Of a stretch of 45,597 nucleotides of DNA, positions 18,142-25,396 are shown in pieces. The DNA comes from Coriobacteriia bacterium (lineage in GTDB: Bacteria > Actinomycetota > Coriobacteriia > WRKU01 > WQUG01), in contig WRFR01000002.1 of the NCBI GenBank assembly GCA_009778715.1, forward strand, positions 1 through 45,597, in the 5' to 3' direction. The position numbers and the translations under genes are program-made. Numbering within the stretch: position 1 is the stretch's first letter; every line of letters begins with the position of its first letter. A model generated the notes under the pieces. The model worked only from the letters and a program-made list of their open reading frames with translations, was not told where the DNA came from and did not search any database.

Positions 18142-18939
18142 TTACAGCTCTATCAGGTTCTCAAGGCCCACAATGAGCCCTGAGCGCTGTCCGACCGCGC
18201 GACAAGCCGCCAGGACACCTGGCATGAAGCTCACCCGATCGAGCGAGTCATGGCGCAAGGTGAGCGTCTGCCCCGGGCCGCCGAAGATGACCTCCTCATG
18301 GGCTACCAGGCCCGGCAGGCGTATCGAATGCACGGGAATGTCCTCAGCCCGGGCGCCGCGCGCGCCCTCATAGCCACCGATCTCAGACTCAGCGCCTGGT
18401 GCGCCGAGCGGTGTCACACCAGCGTCTGCACGCGCTGCCACGATCAGTTCGGCCGTGCGGATCGCGGTGCCCGAGGGAGCATCCTTCTTCTGGTTATGAT
18501 GAAGTTCAATGATTTCGACGTCGGGCATCCAGCGCGCCGCGCGCGCCGCCAGCTGCATGAGCAGGACTGCTCCGATAGCGAAGTTCGGCGCCACAAACAG
18601 GCAGGTCCCCTGCGGGATCTCCGCTTCAAGCGCTTCGAGGGTCGCTGCGGACAGCCCGGTCGTACCGACCACGCAATCCACTCCAGCAGCAAGCGCCGCA
18701 CGGATATTGCCCTCGACGGAGCCCGGCGCGGTGAAGTCGACAAACACATCGGGATGAGTCGCCACCAGCGCCTCAGCGACACTGTCAAAGGCCTCAGCCT
18801 CCGGGGCGCTATCCGCATCGGCCATCGGCGCCCGATCGATGCAGGCCACCAACTCAAGATCATCTGCTCCGGCTAAAGCCTCGCGACAAGCCGTACCCAT
18901 GCGACCGGCTGCGCCTGCAACTGCGACTCGTATCATCAT
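18142..18939 (-). CDS. dapB: 4-hydroxy-tetrahydrodipicolinate reductase
   Basis: 265-residue DapB. NAD(P)-binding VAVAGAAGRMG at the N-terminus, DFTAPGSVEGNI, GTTGLSAATLEAL, FVAPNFAIGAVLLMQLA, and the substrate-binding ELHHNQKKDAPSGTA. Ends NLIEL, typical of the family. ATG 18939 (a second ATG follows directly) lies after AAAGGAG. lysC follows nine bases after its stop, so both are likely in one transcript with dapA. Confidence 0.95.
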   Translation of the reverse strand: MMIRVAVAGAAGRMGTACREALAGADDLELVACIDRAPMADADSAPEAEAFDSVAEALVATHPDVFVDFTAPGSVEGNIRAALAAGVDCVVGTTGLSAATLEALEAEIPQGTCLFVAPNFAIGAVLLMQLAARAARWMPDVEIIELHHNQKKDAPSGTAIRTAELIVAARADAGVTPLGAPGAESEIGGYEGARGARAEDIPVHSIRLPGLVAHEEVIFGGPGQTLTLRHDSLDRVSFMPGVLAACRAVGQRSGLIVGLENLIEL

Positions 18940-18999
18940 AAGCTCCTTTCAACACCACATCTAGATTATAAAACGCGGCCAATGTCTGCCAACGGGCAT

Positions 19000-20247
19000 T
19001 CAGCGCGTTTCGAAATTTTGCTGAGTAAACGGTCCGACCACTGCCAGCGTGCGCGCTTGCGCTCCCAGCTCGGCCATCACCGTGGCGATGTCATCGATCG
19101 TCACCGCGTCATAGCGCGCCAACAGCTCGTCGAAATCAAGCTGAGGCGAGCCAAACAGTTCATTTTGTGCCAGTGCTATCATGCGCTTTGACGTTGACTC
19201 CAAAGAGAGCGCCAGGGCGCCTTTCGCCGATTGGCGCGCCATCTCAAGCTCGCCTGCGCTGACGGGTTCTGCGGCGATCTTGTCAAACTCGCGTTCCATG
19301 AGCTCGGCCACGTGCCCGGCGTTTTCCGGGCGGGTCCCTGAGTACAGCGCAAACAATCCGCTGTCCTGATAGAGCTGTGGCATCGAATAAGTCGCATACA
19401 CGAGGCCCTCTTTTTCCCGGATCTCCTGGAACAGGCGCGAACTCATCGTGCCACCGAGAATGTTATTGCCCAGCGCCAGGGCAAAGCGGCGCTCATCAGC
19501 GCCCGCCATCGCAGTCGTGCCCAGGTAGATCTGCGCTTGTTCGGTATCCTTTTGCTTGAAGGCGCGCGCGGCAGCAGAGGGCGCGGGGCTACTGCGAAGA
19601 GGTACGGTGTCAGCCTGTGGCAAGTCGGCCAGATAGCGCTGGGCCAGATCGATCAGGCGCTCATGCTCCAGGTTGCCTGCCGCAGCGACGATGCAATTCG
19701 CCGTACCGTAATGGCGGCTGCGGAAATCGACGGCTGCCTCATGGCCAAATCCCCCGACGATCTCGCGCGTACCGGCGATCGGCAGGCCGAGCGGATGGTC
19801 CGGCCACAGCGTCAGGGTAAAAAGTTCGCTCGCCACATCGTCGGGGTCATCCTCGCCGCGCGCGATCTCTTCGATGATGACCTGTCGCTCAAGCTCGCAC
19901 TGGTCCTGGGCAAGCTCCGCGTGGCAGACCATGTCGCCGAGCAACTCGAAAGCGCCTTCAAGTGACTCATCAAGGAAGTTCGCAAAATAGCAGGTATATT
20001 CCCTGCTGGTGAAGGCGTTCTGCTGCGCTCCCAGGCGATCGAAAGCCTCTGAAAGCTGGCGCGCGTCGCGGGTGGGCGTGCCCTTAAACATCATGTGCTC
20101 CATGAAGTGCGACATCCCCGCTTCCGCAGGCGCCTCATCGCGCGAGCCGACCCTGAACCAGATCCCGAGCGCCACCGACCTCACCGAGTTCATCTTCTCA
20201 GTGATGATGGTCATGCCGTTATCGAGTACAGTTTTTCTGGCAGTCAA
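19000..20247 (-). CDS. M16 family zinc metallopeptidase (pitrilysin type)
   Basis: 415-residue peptidase with the inverted zinc motif HFMEH (residues 47-51) and the downstream Glu in ELERQVIIEEI, as in Bacillus MlpA/YmxG and mitochondrial processing peptidase beta subunits. A second, inactive-type M16 domain follows (QIYLGTTAMAGADERRFALAL, GTMSSRLFQEIREKEGLVY). No signal peptide, so cytoplasmic. The best start is TTG 20247 with GGAGG nine bases upstream; this makes it overlap the FeoB-associated gene by 29 bases. The substrate is unknown. Confidence 0.92.
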   Translation of the reverse strand: MTARKTVLDNGMTIITEKMNSVRSVALGIWFRVGSRDEAPAEAGMSHFMEHMMFKGTPTRDARQLSEAFDRLGAQQNAFTSREYTCYFANFLDESLEGAFELLGDMVCHAELAQDQCELERQVIIEEIARGEDDPDDVASELFTLTLWPDHPLGLPIAGTREIVGGFGHEAAVDFRSRHYGTANCIVAAAGNLEHERLIDLAQRYLADLPQADTVPLRSSPAPSAAARAFKQKDTEQAQIYLGTTAMAGADERRFALALGNNILGGTMSSRLFQEIREKEGLVYATYSMPQLYQDSGLFALYSGTRPENAGHVAELMEREFDKIAAEPVSAGELEMARQSAKGALALSLESTSKRMIALAQNELFGSPQLDFDELLARYDAVTIDDIATVMAELGAQARTLAVVGPFTQQNFETR

Positions 20248-20419
20248 TGCTCTTTACCTCCGCTTTTCCACAGGAGTCGCTATACGGGCAGCCCATGCAG
20301 CCTATCGATTTCTTGCGTTTATGCTGCTTTATTATCGCACGCAGGGCCAGGCCTGCCACAAACAGCACCACAAGCGTCAGGCTTATGTTGAGGACCCAGG
20401 CCCCCACGGCGTGGCTCAT
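20219..20419 (-). CDS. FeoB-associated Cys-rich membrane protein
   Basis: 66 residues: a transmembrane helix at about 7-28 (AWVLNISLTLVVLFVAGLAL), a basic turn (KQHKRKK), and a Cys cluster at 41, 44, 50, 60 and 64 (GCMGCPYSDSCGK...DCQKNC). This is the small protein often found after feoB; its role in ferrous iron uptake is undefined but Fe-S or metal binding is plausible. Its ATG overlaps the feoB stop (ATGA). The start codon also lies at the edge of a palindromic repeat copy. Confidence 0.88.
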   Translation of the reverse strand: MSHAVGAWVLNISLTLVVLFVAGLALRAIIKQHKRKKSIGCMGCPYSDSCGKAEVKSIDCQKNCTR

Positions 20420-22620
20420 GACAAAACCACCCCAGGGGTAGTTTTGTCTTCCGGGGCCTTTGACGCAGGACGCAGCAACGCGAACAGCATCCCCGCCAGC
20501 ACCACAACCGCAGCTATCGTGCCCACGCCAAAGCGTCCCGTCACCATCAGCATGCCAAACTGATAGATCATGAGCGCGACCGCATAGGACCAGCTCAGCT
20601 GGTAGGCCAGAGTAAAGAGCGCCCAACTGCGTGACTTCATCTCGCTTATCATCGTCGAGACAGCCACCACACAAGGGATGCAAAGCAAGTTGAAAGCCAT
20701 AAACGCATAGCCCGCCACCTTCTGCCCCCCAAAGAGCGCCAGCACCGACGGCGCACTTGTGCGCACACCCTGCCCTGAGGTCAGGATACCGATGACCGAT
20801 ACGATCTGCTCCTTAGCGGTAAAGCCTAAAAGCGAGGCGATCGTTGCCCGCCAGTTCCCAAAACCGAGCGGTATAAACACCCAGGCGAACAAGTCCCCGA
20901 TATGTGCGACCAGGCTGTGATCAAGGCTGCTCACCATCACAAAGCTGCCTCCCTCGAAGCCAAAGCGCGAGAGAAACCAGACCGCGATGCTCAGCAGTAA
21001 AATGATCGTGAACGCCTTTTTAACAAACGAGGAGATGCGATCCCAGACGCTGAGGGCGACATTGCGCGCGGTCGGCCAGTGATAAGCCGGCAGCTCCAGC
21101 ACGAAGGGCGAAATCTTGGACTTGAAGCGCTTGAGCTTCTTCAGGATCAGGCCGGAAAGCACCACTGAAGTAATGCCGAGGAAGTAGGCCGAGGGCGCAA
21201 CCCACCACACGCCGCCGAAGACTACTCCCGCGATCAGAGCGATCAACGGCAGCTTGGCAGAACAAGGCATGAACGTCGCCGTAAGTATCGTCATGCGGCG
21301 CTCGCTCTCCTGCTCGATCGTGCGCGCCGACATGATGGCAGGCACGCCGCAACCCGTCGATATCAGCAGCGGGATGAAGCTGCGCCCCGACATACCAAAG
21401 CGGCGAAACACGCGATCCAGCAAGAACGCAATACGCGACATGTAGCCGCAGTCTTCCAGCAGCGCGAGCAGCAGGAAGAGCACGATCATCTGCGGTATGA
21501 AGCTGATAACAGCTCCCACGCCGCCGATGATGCCGTCAACGATCAGGGAGCGTAGCCAGACTGCCGCGCCGCCGCGTGTCAGCGCGCTCATGAGCGGCTC
21601 CTGGATCCAGTGGCCGATGAAGGTGTGATTCATAAAGCCGGTGACGATCCCGCCCACCAGCGTCACCGACACGTAGTAGATCGCAAATATCAGCACGACA
21701 AAAAGCGGCAGCCCAAACAGGCGATGCGTGACCACGGCGTCGATCTTTTCTGACGTTGTCCGCTCTTCGACGGTTCGGTTGACGGTGCGCGCTATGACCC
21801 GCTCTACGAAGTCATAGCTTTCTCCCGTGATGATGGAGGGCGCCGTGTCGTCGAGCTGCGCCTCGCAGCCCGCTACGATGCCCTCGATCTGGCCGAGCAG
21901 CGCGCGATGCGCCGTATAATCCTCCTGCCGTTTATGTTCGGCGTCCAGTGCCGCGCCTGCCCAGATACGCTCATCGCGCTCGAAAAACTTTATCGCGTAC
22001 CAGCGCAGATGCTCGGGGGGCACTGCCCCATAGATGATCTTTGCGATCTTTGCGAGCGCGTCCTCGACGCGATAGGAGAACTTGCGGTTGAAAAACGGAG
22101 GTATCCCCTCGTCAGCGGCCTCGAAAGCCTGCTGCAGGAGCTGCTGCAACCCCGTCCCACGCAAAGCCGAAATCTCGACGACCGGTACGCCCAATTCAGA
22201 ACTGAGCCCTTCGATGTCAACCTCGTCACCGTGCTTGCGGACCAGATCCATCATGTTCAGCGCGATAACCTGCGGGACGCCGATATCAAGGAGTTGGGTG
22301 GAGAGGTAGAGATTGCGCTCGATATTAGTGGCGTCAATGATGTTGATGATAACGTCAGGCTCCTCGATGACCAGGTAGTCGCGAGTCACGACCTCTTCAG
22401 AGGTGTAGGGCGCAAGCGAGTAGACTCCGGGCAGGTCGATCACCGTTGCCTCACGGCCCCCCTGGCGAGCCCGTCCTTCCTTCTTGTCGACCGTTACCCC
22501 AGGCCAGTTGCCGACATGTTGCGACGAGCCGGTTAGCGCATTAAAAAGGGTAGTTTTGCCGCTATTGGGGTTTCCGACCAGCGCGATCTTGAGCGGGGTG
22601 TCCGAGGAATGCGCCATCAT
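20416..22620 (-). CDS. feoB: Ferrous iron transporter FeoB
   Basis: 734-residue FeoB. N-terminal G domain: LVGNPNSGKTTLFNALTG (G1), WPGVTVDKKEG (G2), DLPGVYSL (G3), LNMMD (G4), then a helical GDI-like region and the membrane part with gate motifs (GCGVPAIMSARTIEQESERR, MPCSAKLPLIALIAG). I chose ATG 22620 (MMAHSSDTPLKIALVG), 14 bases after feoA; the upstream open frame overlaps feoA. The last ten residues (DKTTPGVVLS) are encoded by a palindromic repeat copy. Probably iron-repressed through the DtxR-type regulator next door. Confidence 0.96.
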   Translation of the reverse strand: MMAHSSDTPLKIALVGNPNSGKTTLFNALTGSSQHVGNWPGVTVDKKEGRARQGGREATVIDLPGVYSLAPYTSEEVVTRDYLVIEEPDVIINIIDATNIERNLYLSTQLLDIGVPQVIALNMMDLVRKHGDEVDIEGLSSELGVPVVEISALRGTGLQQLLQQAFEAADEGIPPFFNRKFSYRVEDALAKIAKIIYGAVPPEHLRWYAIKFFERDERIWAGAALDAEHKRQEDYTAHRALLGQIEGIVAGCEAQLDDTAPSIITGESYDFVERVIARTVNRTVEERTTSEKIDAVVTHRLFGLPLFVVLIFAIYYVSVTLVGGIVTGFMNHTFIGHWIQEPLMSALTRGGAAVWLRSLIVDGIIGGVGAVISFIPQMIVLFLLLALLEDCGYMSRIAFLLDRVFRRFGMSGRSFIPLLISTGCGVPAIMSARTIEQESERRMTILTATFMPCSAKLPLIALIAGVVFGGVWWVAPSAYFLGITSVVLSGLILKKLKRFKSKISPFVLELPAYHWPTARNVALSVWDRISSFVKKAFTIILLLSIAVWFLSRFGFEGGSFVMVSSLDHSLVAHIGDLFAWVFIPLGFGNWRATIASLLGFTAKEQIVSVIGILTSGQGVRTSAPSVLALFGGQKVAGYAFMAFNLLCIPCVVAVSTMISEMKSRSWALFTLAYQLSWSYAVALMIYQFGMLMVTGRFGVGTIAAVVVLAGMLFALLRPASKAPEDKTTPGVVLS
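20419..20448. repeat. Palindromic element, single-arm copy at feoB 3' end
   Basis: Dyad GACAAAAC (20420-20427) ... GTTTTGTC (20441-20448) with inner CCCC-A-GGGG; 13 of 14 arm positions pair. It shares the TGACAAAA outer arms and reading frame (DK...VLS) with the copies in carA and pyrD, but its core is CCACCCC/GGGGT instead of GGGTCAGG. Membership in the same family is therefore likely but not certain. Confidence 0.65.
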
Positions 22621-22633
22621 CGATCCGCGGCCC

Positions 22634-22855
22634 TCACTGCACTTCGACCAGTGCTGCGTCCGCCTTGCGCAGTGACAATTGATAGCCCCGGACTTTGACC
22701 TCGATCGGGTCGCCAAGCGGCGCGGTCTTGCGCACCTTCACCAGGCAGCCCTTTGTGATGCCCATGTCCATGATCCGACGCTGCAAGGCGCCCGCGCCCT
22801 GCACGCGCAGGACTCGTGCGCTCCCACCCACTGGTATGTCTTTAAGTGTCCGCAT
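22634..22855 (-). CDS. feoA: Ferrous iron transport protein FeoA
   Basis: 73-residue SH3-like FeoA: LKDIPVGGSARVLRVQGAGALQRRI..MGITKGCLVKVRKTAPLGDPIEVKVRGYQLSLRKADA is the standard family pattern (shown here in pieces). It is thought to assist FeoB at the inner face of the membrane. Follows two dyad operators and precedes feoB by 13 bases. Confidence 0.95.
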   Translation of the reverse strand: MRTLKDIPVGGSARVLRVQGAGALQRRIMDMGITKGCLVKVRKTAPLGDPIEVKVRGYQLSLRKADAALVEVQ

Positions 22856-22871
22856 ACGCTCCCAATACGAG

Positions 22872-22889
22872 AGTTAGCCGTTGCTAACT
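22872..22889. promoter_or_regulatory. Candidate DtxR-type operator, feoA-proximal
   Basis: Perfect dyad AGTTAGC-CGTT-GCTAACT in the feoA leader. The GTTAGC half-site matches the core of the DtxR/IdeR box (TTAGGTTAGCCTAACCTAA). Lies just downstream of the proposed feoA start of transcription. Confidence 0.65.
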
Positions 22890-22903
22890 GATTACTTCTA
22901 TAT

Positions 22904-22935
22904 TTGAGTTTGCCACGGCTAACTCAAGAAGTCAA
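22904..22935 (-). promoter_or_regulatory. feoA promoter overlapped by a second DtxR-type operator
   Basis: Minus-strand promoter: TTGACT (22930-22935), 17-base spacer, CAAACT (22907-22912). The dyad TTGAGTT-AGCC/GGC-AAACTCAA (22904-22927, 11 of 12 arm positions pairing) covers the spacer and -10, so a bound repressor would block initiation. It repeats the GAGTTAGCC motif of the proximal site. Confidence 0.7.
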
Positions 22936-22966
22936 GAGGATTTACATGACACCCGGGTTACATTTT

Positions 22967-23326
22967 TTATTCGATGTGGGATTTGATCTGGGAGAAGGTC
23001 TTGTTGCTGATGACATGCTCGATGCGGCAGGCGTCATCGGCTGCTGTCTTCTTATCGACGCCAAGCGACTCCAGGAACTTCGTCAGAGTCACATGGCGAT
23101 CATAAACGGACGCAGCTTTCTTTTTGCCTCGAGCGGTCAGTTTGATGGACCCATCGGGGCTCATCGTAAGATAGCCAGCGACTTTGAGGTTCGACATCGC
23201 GCGGCTCACGCTCGGTTTCGTCACTTTGAGATACGTCGCCACATCGACCGAATGGACCGCCTCGGCCTGCTCCCCCAGCACGAGGATGGCTTCAAGATAC
23301 ATCTCTCCTGATTCCTGTAACTTCAT
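22967..23326 (-). CDS. DtxR family iron-dependent transcriptional regulator
   Basis: 119-residue two-domain form (no SH3 domain). Winged helix at about 25-60 (SVDVATYLKVTKPSVSRAMS), dimerisation/metal domain after it. Metal ligands match the DtxR iron pattern: Met9 in GEMYLEAI, His78 in YDRH, and Cys100-Glu103-His104 in DACRIEHVIS; MntR has Glu instead of the Cys. That favours iron over manganese. It sits directly upstream of feoA, whose leader has two matching dyads, so it is very likely the repressor of feoAB. An extended -10 box places the transcript start on the ATG (see promoter). Confidence 0.92.
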   Translation of the reverse strand: MKLQESGEMYLEAILVLGEQAEAVHSVDVATYLKVTKPSVSRAMSNLKVAGYLTMSPDGSIKLTARGKKKAASVYDRHVTLTKFLESLGVDKKTAADDACRIEHVISNKTFSQIKSHIE

Positions 23327-23332
23327 GCGACA

Positions 23333-23341
23333 AGTATATCA
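23333..23341 (-). promoter_or_regulatory. Extended -10 promoter giving a probable leaderless mRNA
   Basis: Minus-strand TGA-TATACT: TATACT occupies 23333-23338 and TG precedes it. The A of the regulator's ATG (23326) is seven bases beyond the -10, the normal start of transcription, and no Shine-Dalgarno lies between. No good -35 is visible. Confidence 0.55.
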
Positions 23342-23419
23342 CTCGCCCAGATCAGGGCGGCGATTCTTCAGAGAGAGCGGGAGCGGTGCGACTCAGATAA
23401 TCGCGATATTTTTACTGTC

Positions 23420-24316
23420 TTAAGATTTGGACTGGGCGGGTTGAGTGCGCCTGCGGCCTACCAGGAACAACACTAGTACCCCAGCAGCCACTGACGCGAC
23501 CAGTACCCCTATCAAGAGGGGGATGCTGTCGCCAGTCTTTGGCATATCGCCCGGATAATGAGGGCTGACATAAGTGTTCTTCAGATTGTAGTCCTTCACC
23601 GTGTGGGTGTAATGAGGAACATTAGCCTCATCAACGGAATAGTGGATGGGGCGCCCAGACGCATCGTTTGCTGGCAGTAACACGGACCATTTCCAGCCAC
23701 CTGCCGCGGTCACCGTGATTGTTTTGACGGTTGTGTTGCCGTTCTTGATAAGGACAGAAATGCTTCCCGGGCGATCATTGGAGGGCGCGGCGCCATAGTC
23801 CCAGGTCTTTGTGCCCGCTACTTCTACCTTACCCTTCGGCGTCGGCGCCTGATAACCCGGGTCTACCTCGACGTAGGGAACTTTGTCTCCGTCGGCCAGC
23901 TGCACGATGACAAGCGGCGTCTGATCATTCGTGATATAGAACGTTATAGTGTAGACTTCCGGGTCATTGGTATATCCAGCTCGCACGGGCGTGACGCACT
24001 TCAACTGATAGCTATAGACCCCCACCTTGGAAAAATAAATCGGACCAAGCGGTACCGTGCTATTGCCGGTGATCGCGAAGGTATAGCCGCTCGCATCACT
24101 GCCTGCAGGCAGGGGATTTGACGGGTCGTCAGGGATCAGTCGGTAGGAAAAGGTCTCATCGATATTGGGAGTTGAAGTGTGATTGAAGAACACCTGCTTC
24201 ACATCCAGCGTGGCGTCATGAGTATCAAGCGCATAGGCGGCAGGGGCAAATATGACGCCGACCAGGCAGGCCAGGGCCACACATGCCAGGAAAGTTCTCA
24301 GCATATGATCTCTCAT
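23420..24316 (-). CDS. Minor pilin / basal pilus anchor (FctB-like)
   Basis: 298 residues: signal peptide (MRDHMLRTFLACVALACLVG..PAAYA), a Spy0128/FctA-type isopeptide pilin domain (about residues 25-150: VKQVFFNHTS, DETFSYRLIP, GVYSYQLKCV), a Cna_B-like domain (VEVAGTKTWDYG, RPGSISVLIKNG, KWSVLLPANDA, HYSVDEANVP), then the sorting motif MPKTG (258-262), a hydrophobic helix and a basic tail. I chose ATG 24316, with GAGGG upstream; a GTG at 24352 directly abuts the sortase stop. Last gene of the pilus island, in the position of FctB in streptococcal FCT islands. Anchoring to the cell wall is inferred. Confidence 0.82.
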   Translation of the reverse strand: MRDHMLRTFLACVALACLVGVIFAPAAYALDTHDATLDVKQVFFNHTSTPNIDETFSYRLIPDDPSNPLPAGSDASGYTFAITGNSTVPLGPIYFSKVGVYSYQLKCVTPVRAGYTNDPEVYTITFYITNDQTPLVIVQLADGDKVPYVEVDPGYQAPTPKGKVEVAGTKTWDYGAAPSNDRPGSISVLIKNGNTTVKTITVTAAGGWKWSVLLPANDASGRPIHYSVDEANVPHYTHTVKDYNLKNTYVSPHYPGDMPKTGDSIPLLIGVLVASVAAGVLVLFLVGRRRTQPAQSKS

Positions 24317-24352
24317 ACGCAAGATCCCTCTATCAGAAACTATCCTGTTCAC

Positions 24353-25321
24353 CTATTCGTCTCCCTTGTGAGTATCCTCAGCGTGCGCTTCTTTTGGACG
24401 CTTCTTCTTTTTGATGATCAGTACGATCAACAGCAGCACCAGCAAAAACGGCAATGCGATGATCACGATCTTGACTGGCAATGGCGCCGCATCCCAGAGA
24501 TCCAAAAGGGAGTCCAGCGCAGGGATTCCGGTACCCCGATTCCCTGCAGAACCCCCAAAGGGGTCAGCGGGAACCTTGTCGGTAATCTTTGCCAGAAGGA
24601 TGTCGCGTCCGTTGGTTGTCGTCTCCGAGCAGGTTGAAAGCAGCACGATATGGTCATCCGGCGTGACCGGTACATCGCTGCGGGTATATTTCGCCTCACT
24701 CTTCAGCAGGTCGAGATAAGCTTGCTGCGCGTCGCGGCCGGTGATCTTGGTGCGATATACTGCATCATCATAAGCGTCGACATGAATGAACTCGAAAAAT
24801 TCCAGGCCATGTTCCTTGCCGTCAAAGTACAGAACCCCGTATTTGCGGGCGTTGAAGTAGCTTTGATTCGCGAACAGCCCGATCTCTCCAAACATTGTGT
24901 CCTCGTCCATGTGGTGGCCATAGATGATTGATGAGAAGTCACTGAAATCCGGGCTGCAGCCGGCATCCAGGAAGAGCGAGCCTGAGAGAGAGTACTTCCC
25001 CGTCGCGTCCGTGTTGATGTACTTCAGATTATTTGTGCTTTGCGCTACCGGGTAATCGATGTGCGTCCCATAGACCGTCAGCCAGGAGATCACCTCCGGG
25101 TTAATGGCCTGCAGCTCCTTAAACGAGAGCCCCCCGTTCTTATCCGTGGGCTTGTAGGCTGCGTACTGGGTCGAAGACGCCACCGCGTAGACCTGATGGG
25201 AGTCCCAGAGGGCGTAGCCGCCAAAAACCAGCAGCAGCATGATAACGACCATGATCGCCAGGTTGACAGTGCTGCTCGTCAGTGCAACTGCTTTTATGCC
25301 GATTTTCTTCGCTGCGTCCAT
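24353..25321 (-). CDS. Class B sortase, pilus polymerase type
   Basis: 322 residues: N-terminal membrane helix (19-39), the extracellular sortase fold, and a C-terminal helix (about 285-306, IVIIALPFLLVLLLIVLII) with a basic tail. Catalytic His136 in IIYGHHMDEDTMFG, Cys231 in VLLSTCSET and Arg239 in NGRDILLAK. The sequence between (VLYFDGKEHGLEFFEF, VTPDDHIVLLSTC) is class B, like the pilin sortase of FCT-3 islands (SrtC2/Spy0129), whose substrates carry xxPTG motifs. Between the major and minor pilin genes with a GAGGAGG ribosome site. The second membrane helix is more typical of pilin-polymerising sortases. Confidence 0.92.
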   Translation of the reverse strand: MDAAKKIGIKAVALTSSTVNLAIMVVIMLLLVFGGYALWDSHQVYAVASSTQYAAYKPTDKNGGLSFKELQAINPEVISWLTVYGTHIDYPVAQSTNNLKYINTDATGKYSLSGSLFLDAGCSPDFSDFSSIIYGHHMDEDTMFGEIGLFANQSYFNARKYGVLYFDGKEHGLEFFEFIHVDAYDDAVYRTKITGRDAQQAYLDLLKSEAKYTRSDVPVTPDDHIVLLSTCSETTTNGRDILLAKITDKVPADPFGGSAGNRGTGIPALDSLLDLWDAAPLPVKIVIIALPFLLVLLLIVLIIKKKKRPKEAHAEDTHKGDE

Positions 25322-25396
25322 CTGGGCCTCCTCTCCTCAGTATCAAGCTCAAAATATGGTTGGAATGAACCTCTCCCAGAGGAGAGGCGTCACATC

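Noticed and set aside
22644-22716. Longer FeoB N-terminus
   Set aside because: The extra residues overlap feoA in another frame and precede the G-domain start with Cys/Arg-rich non-family sequence.
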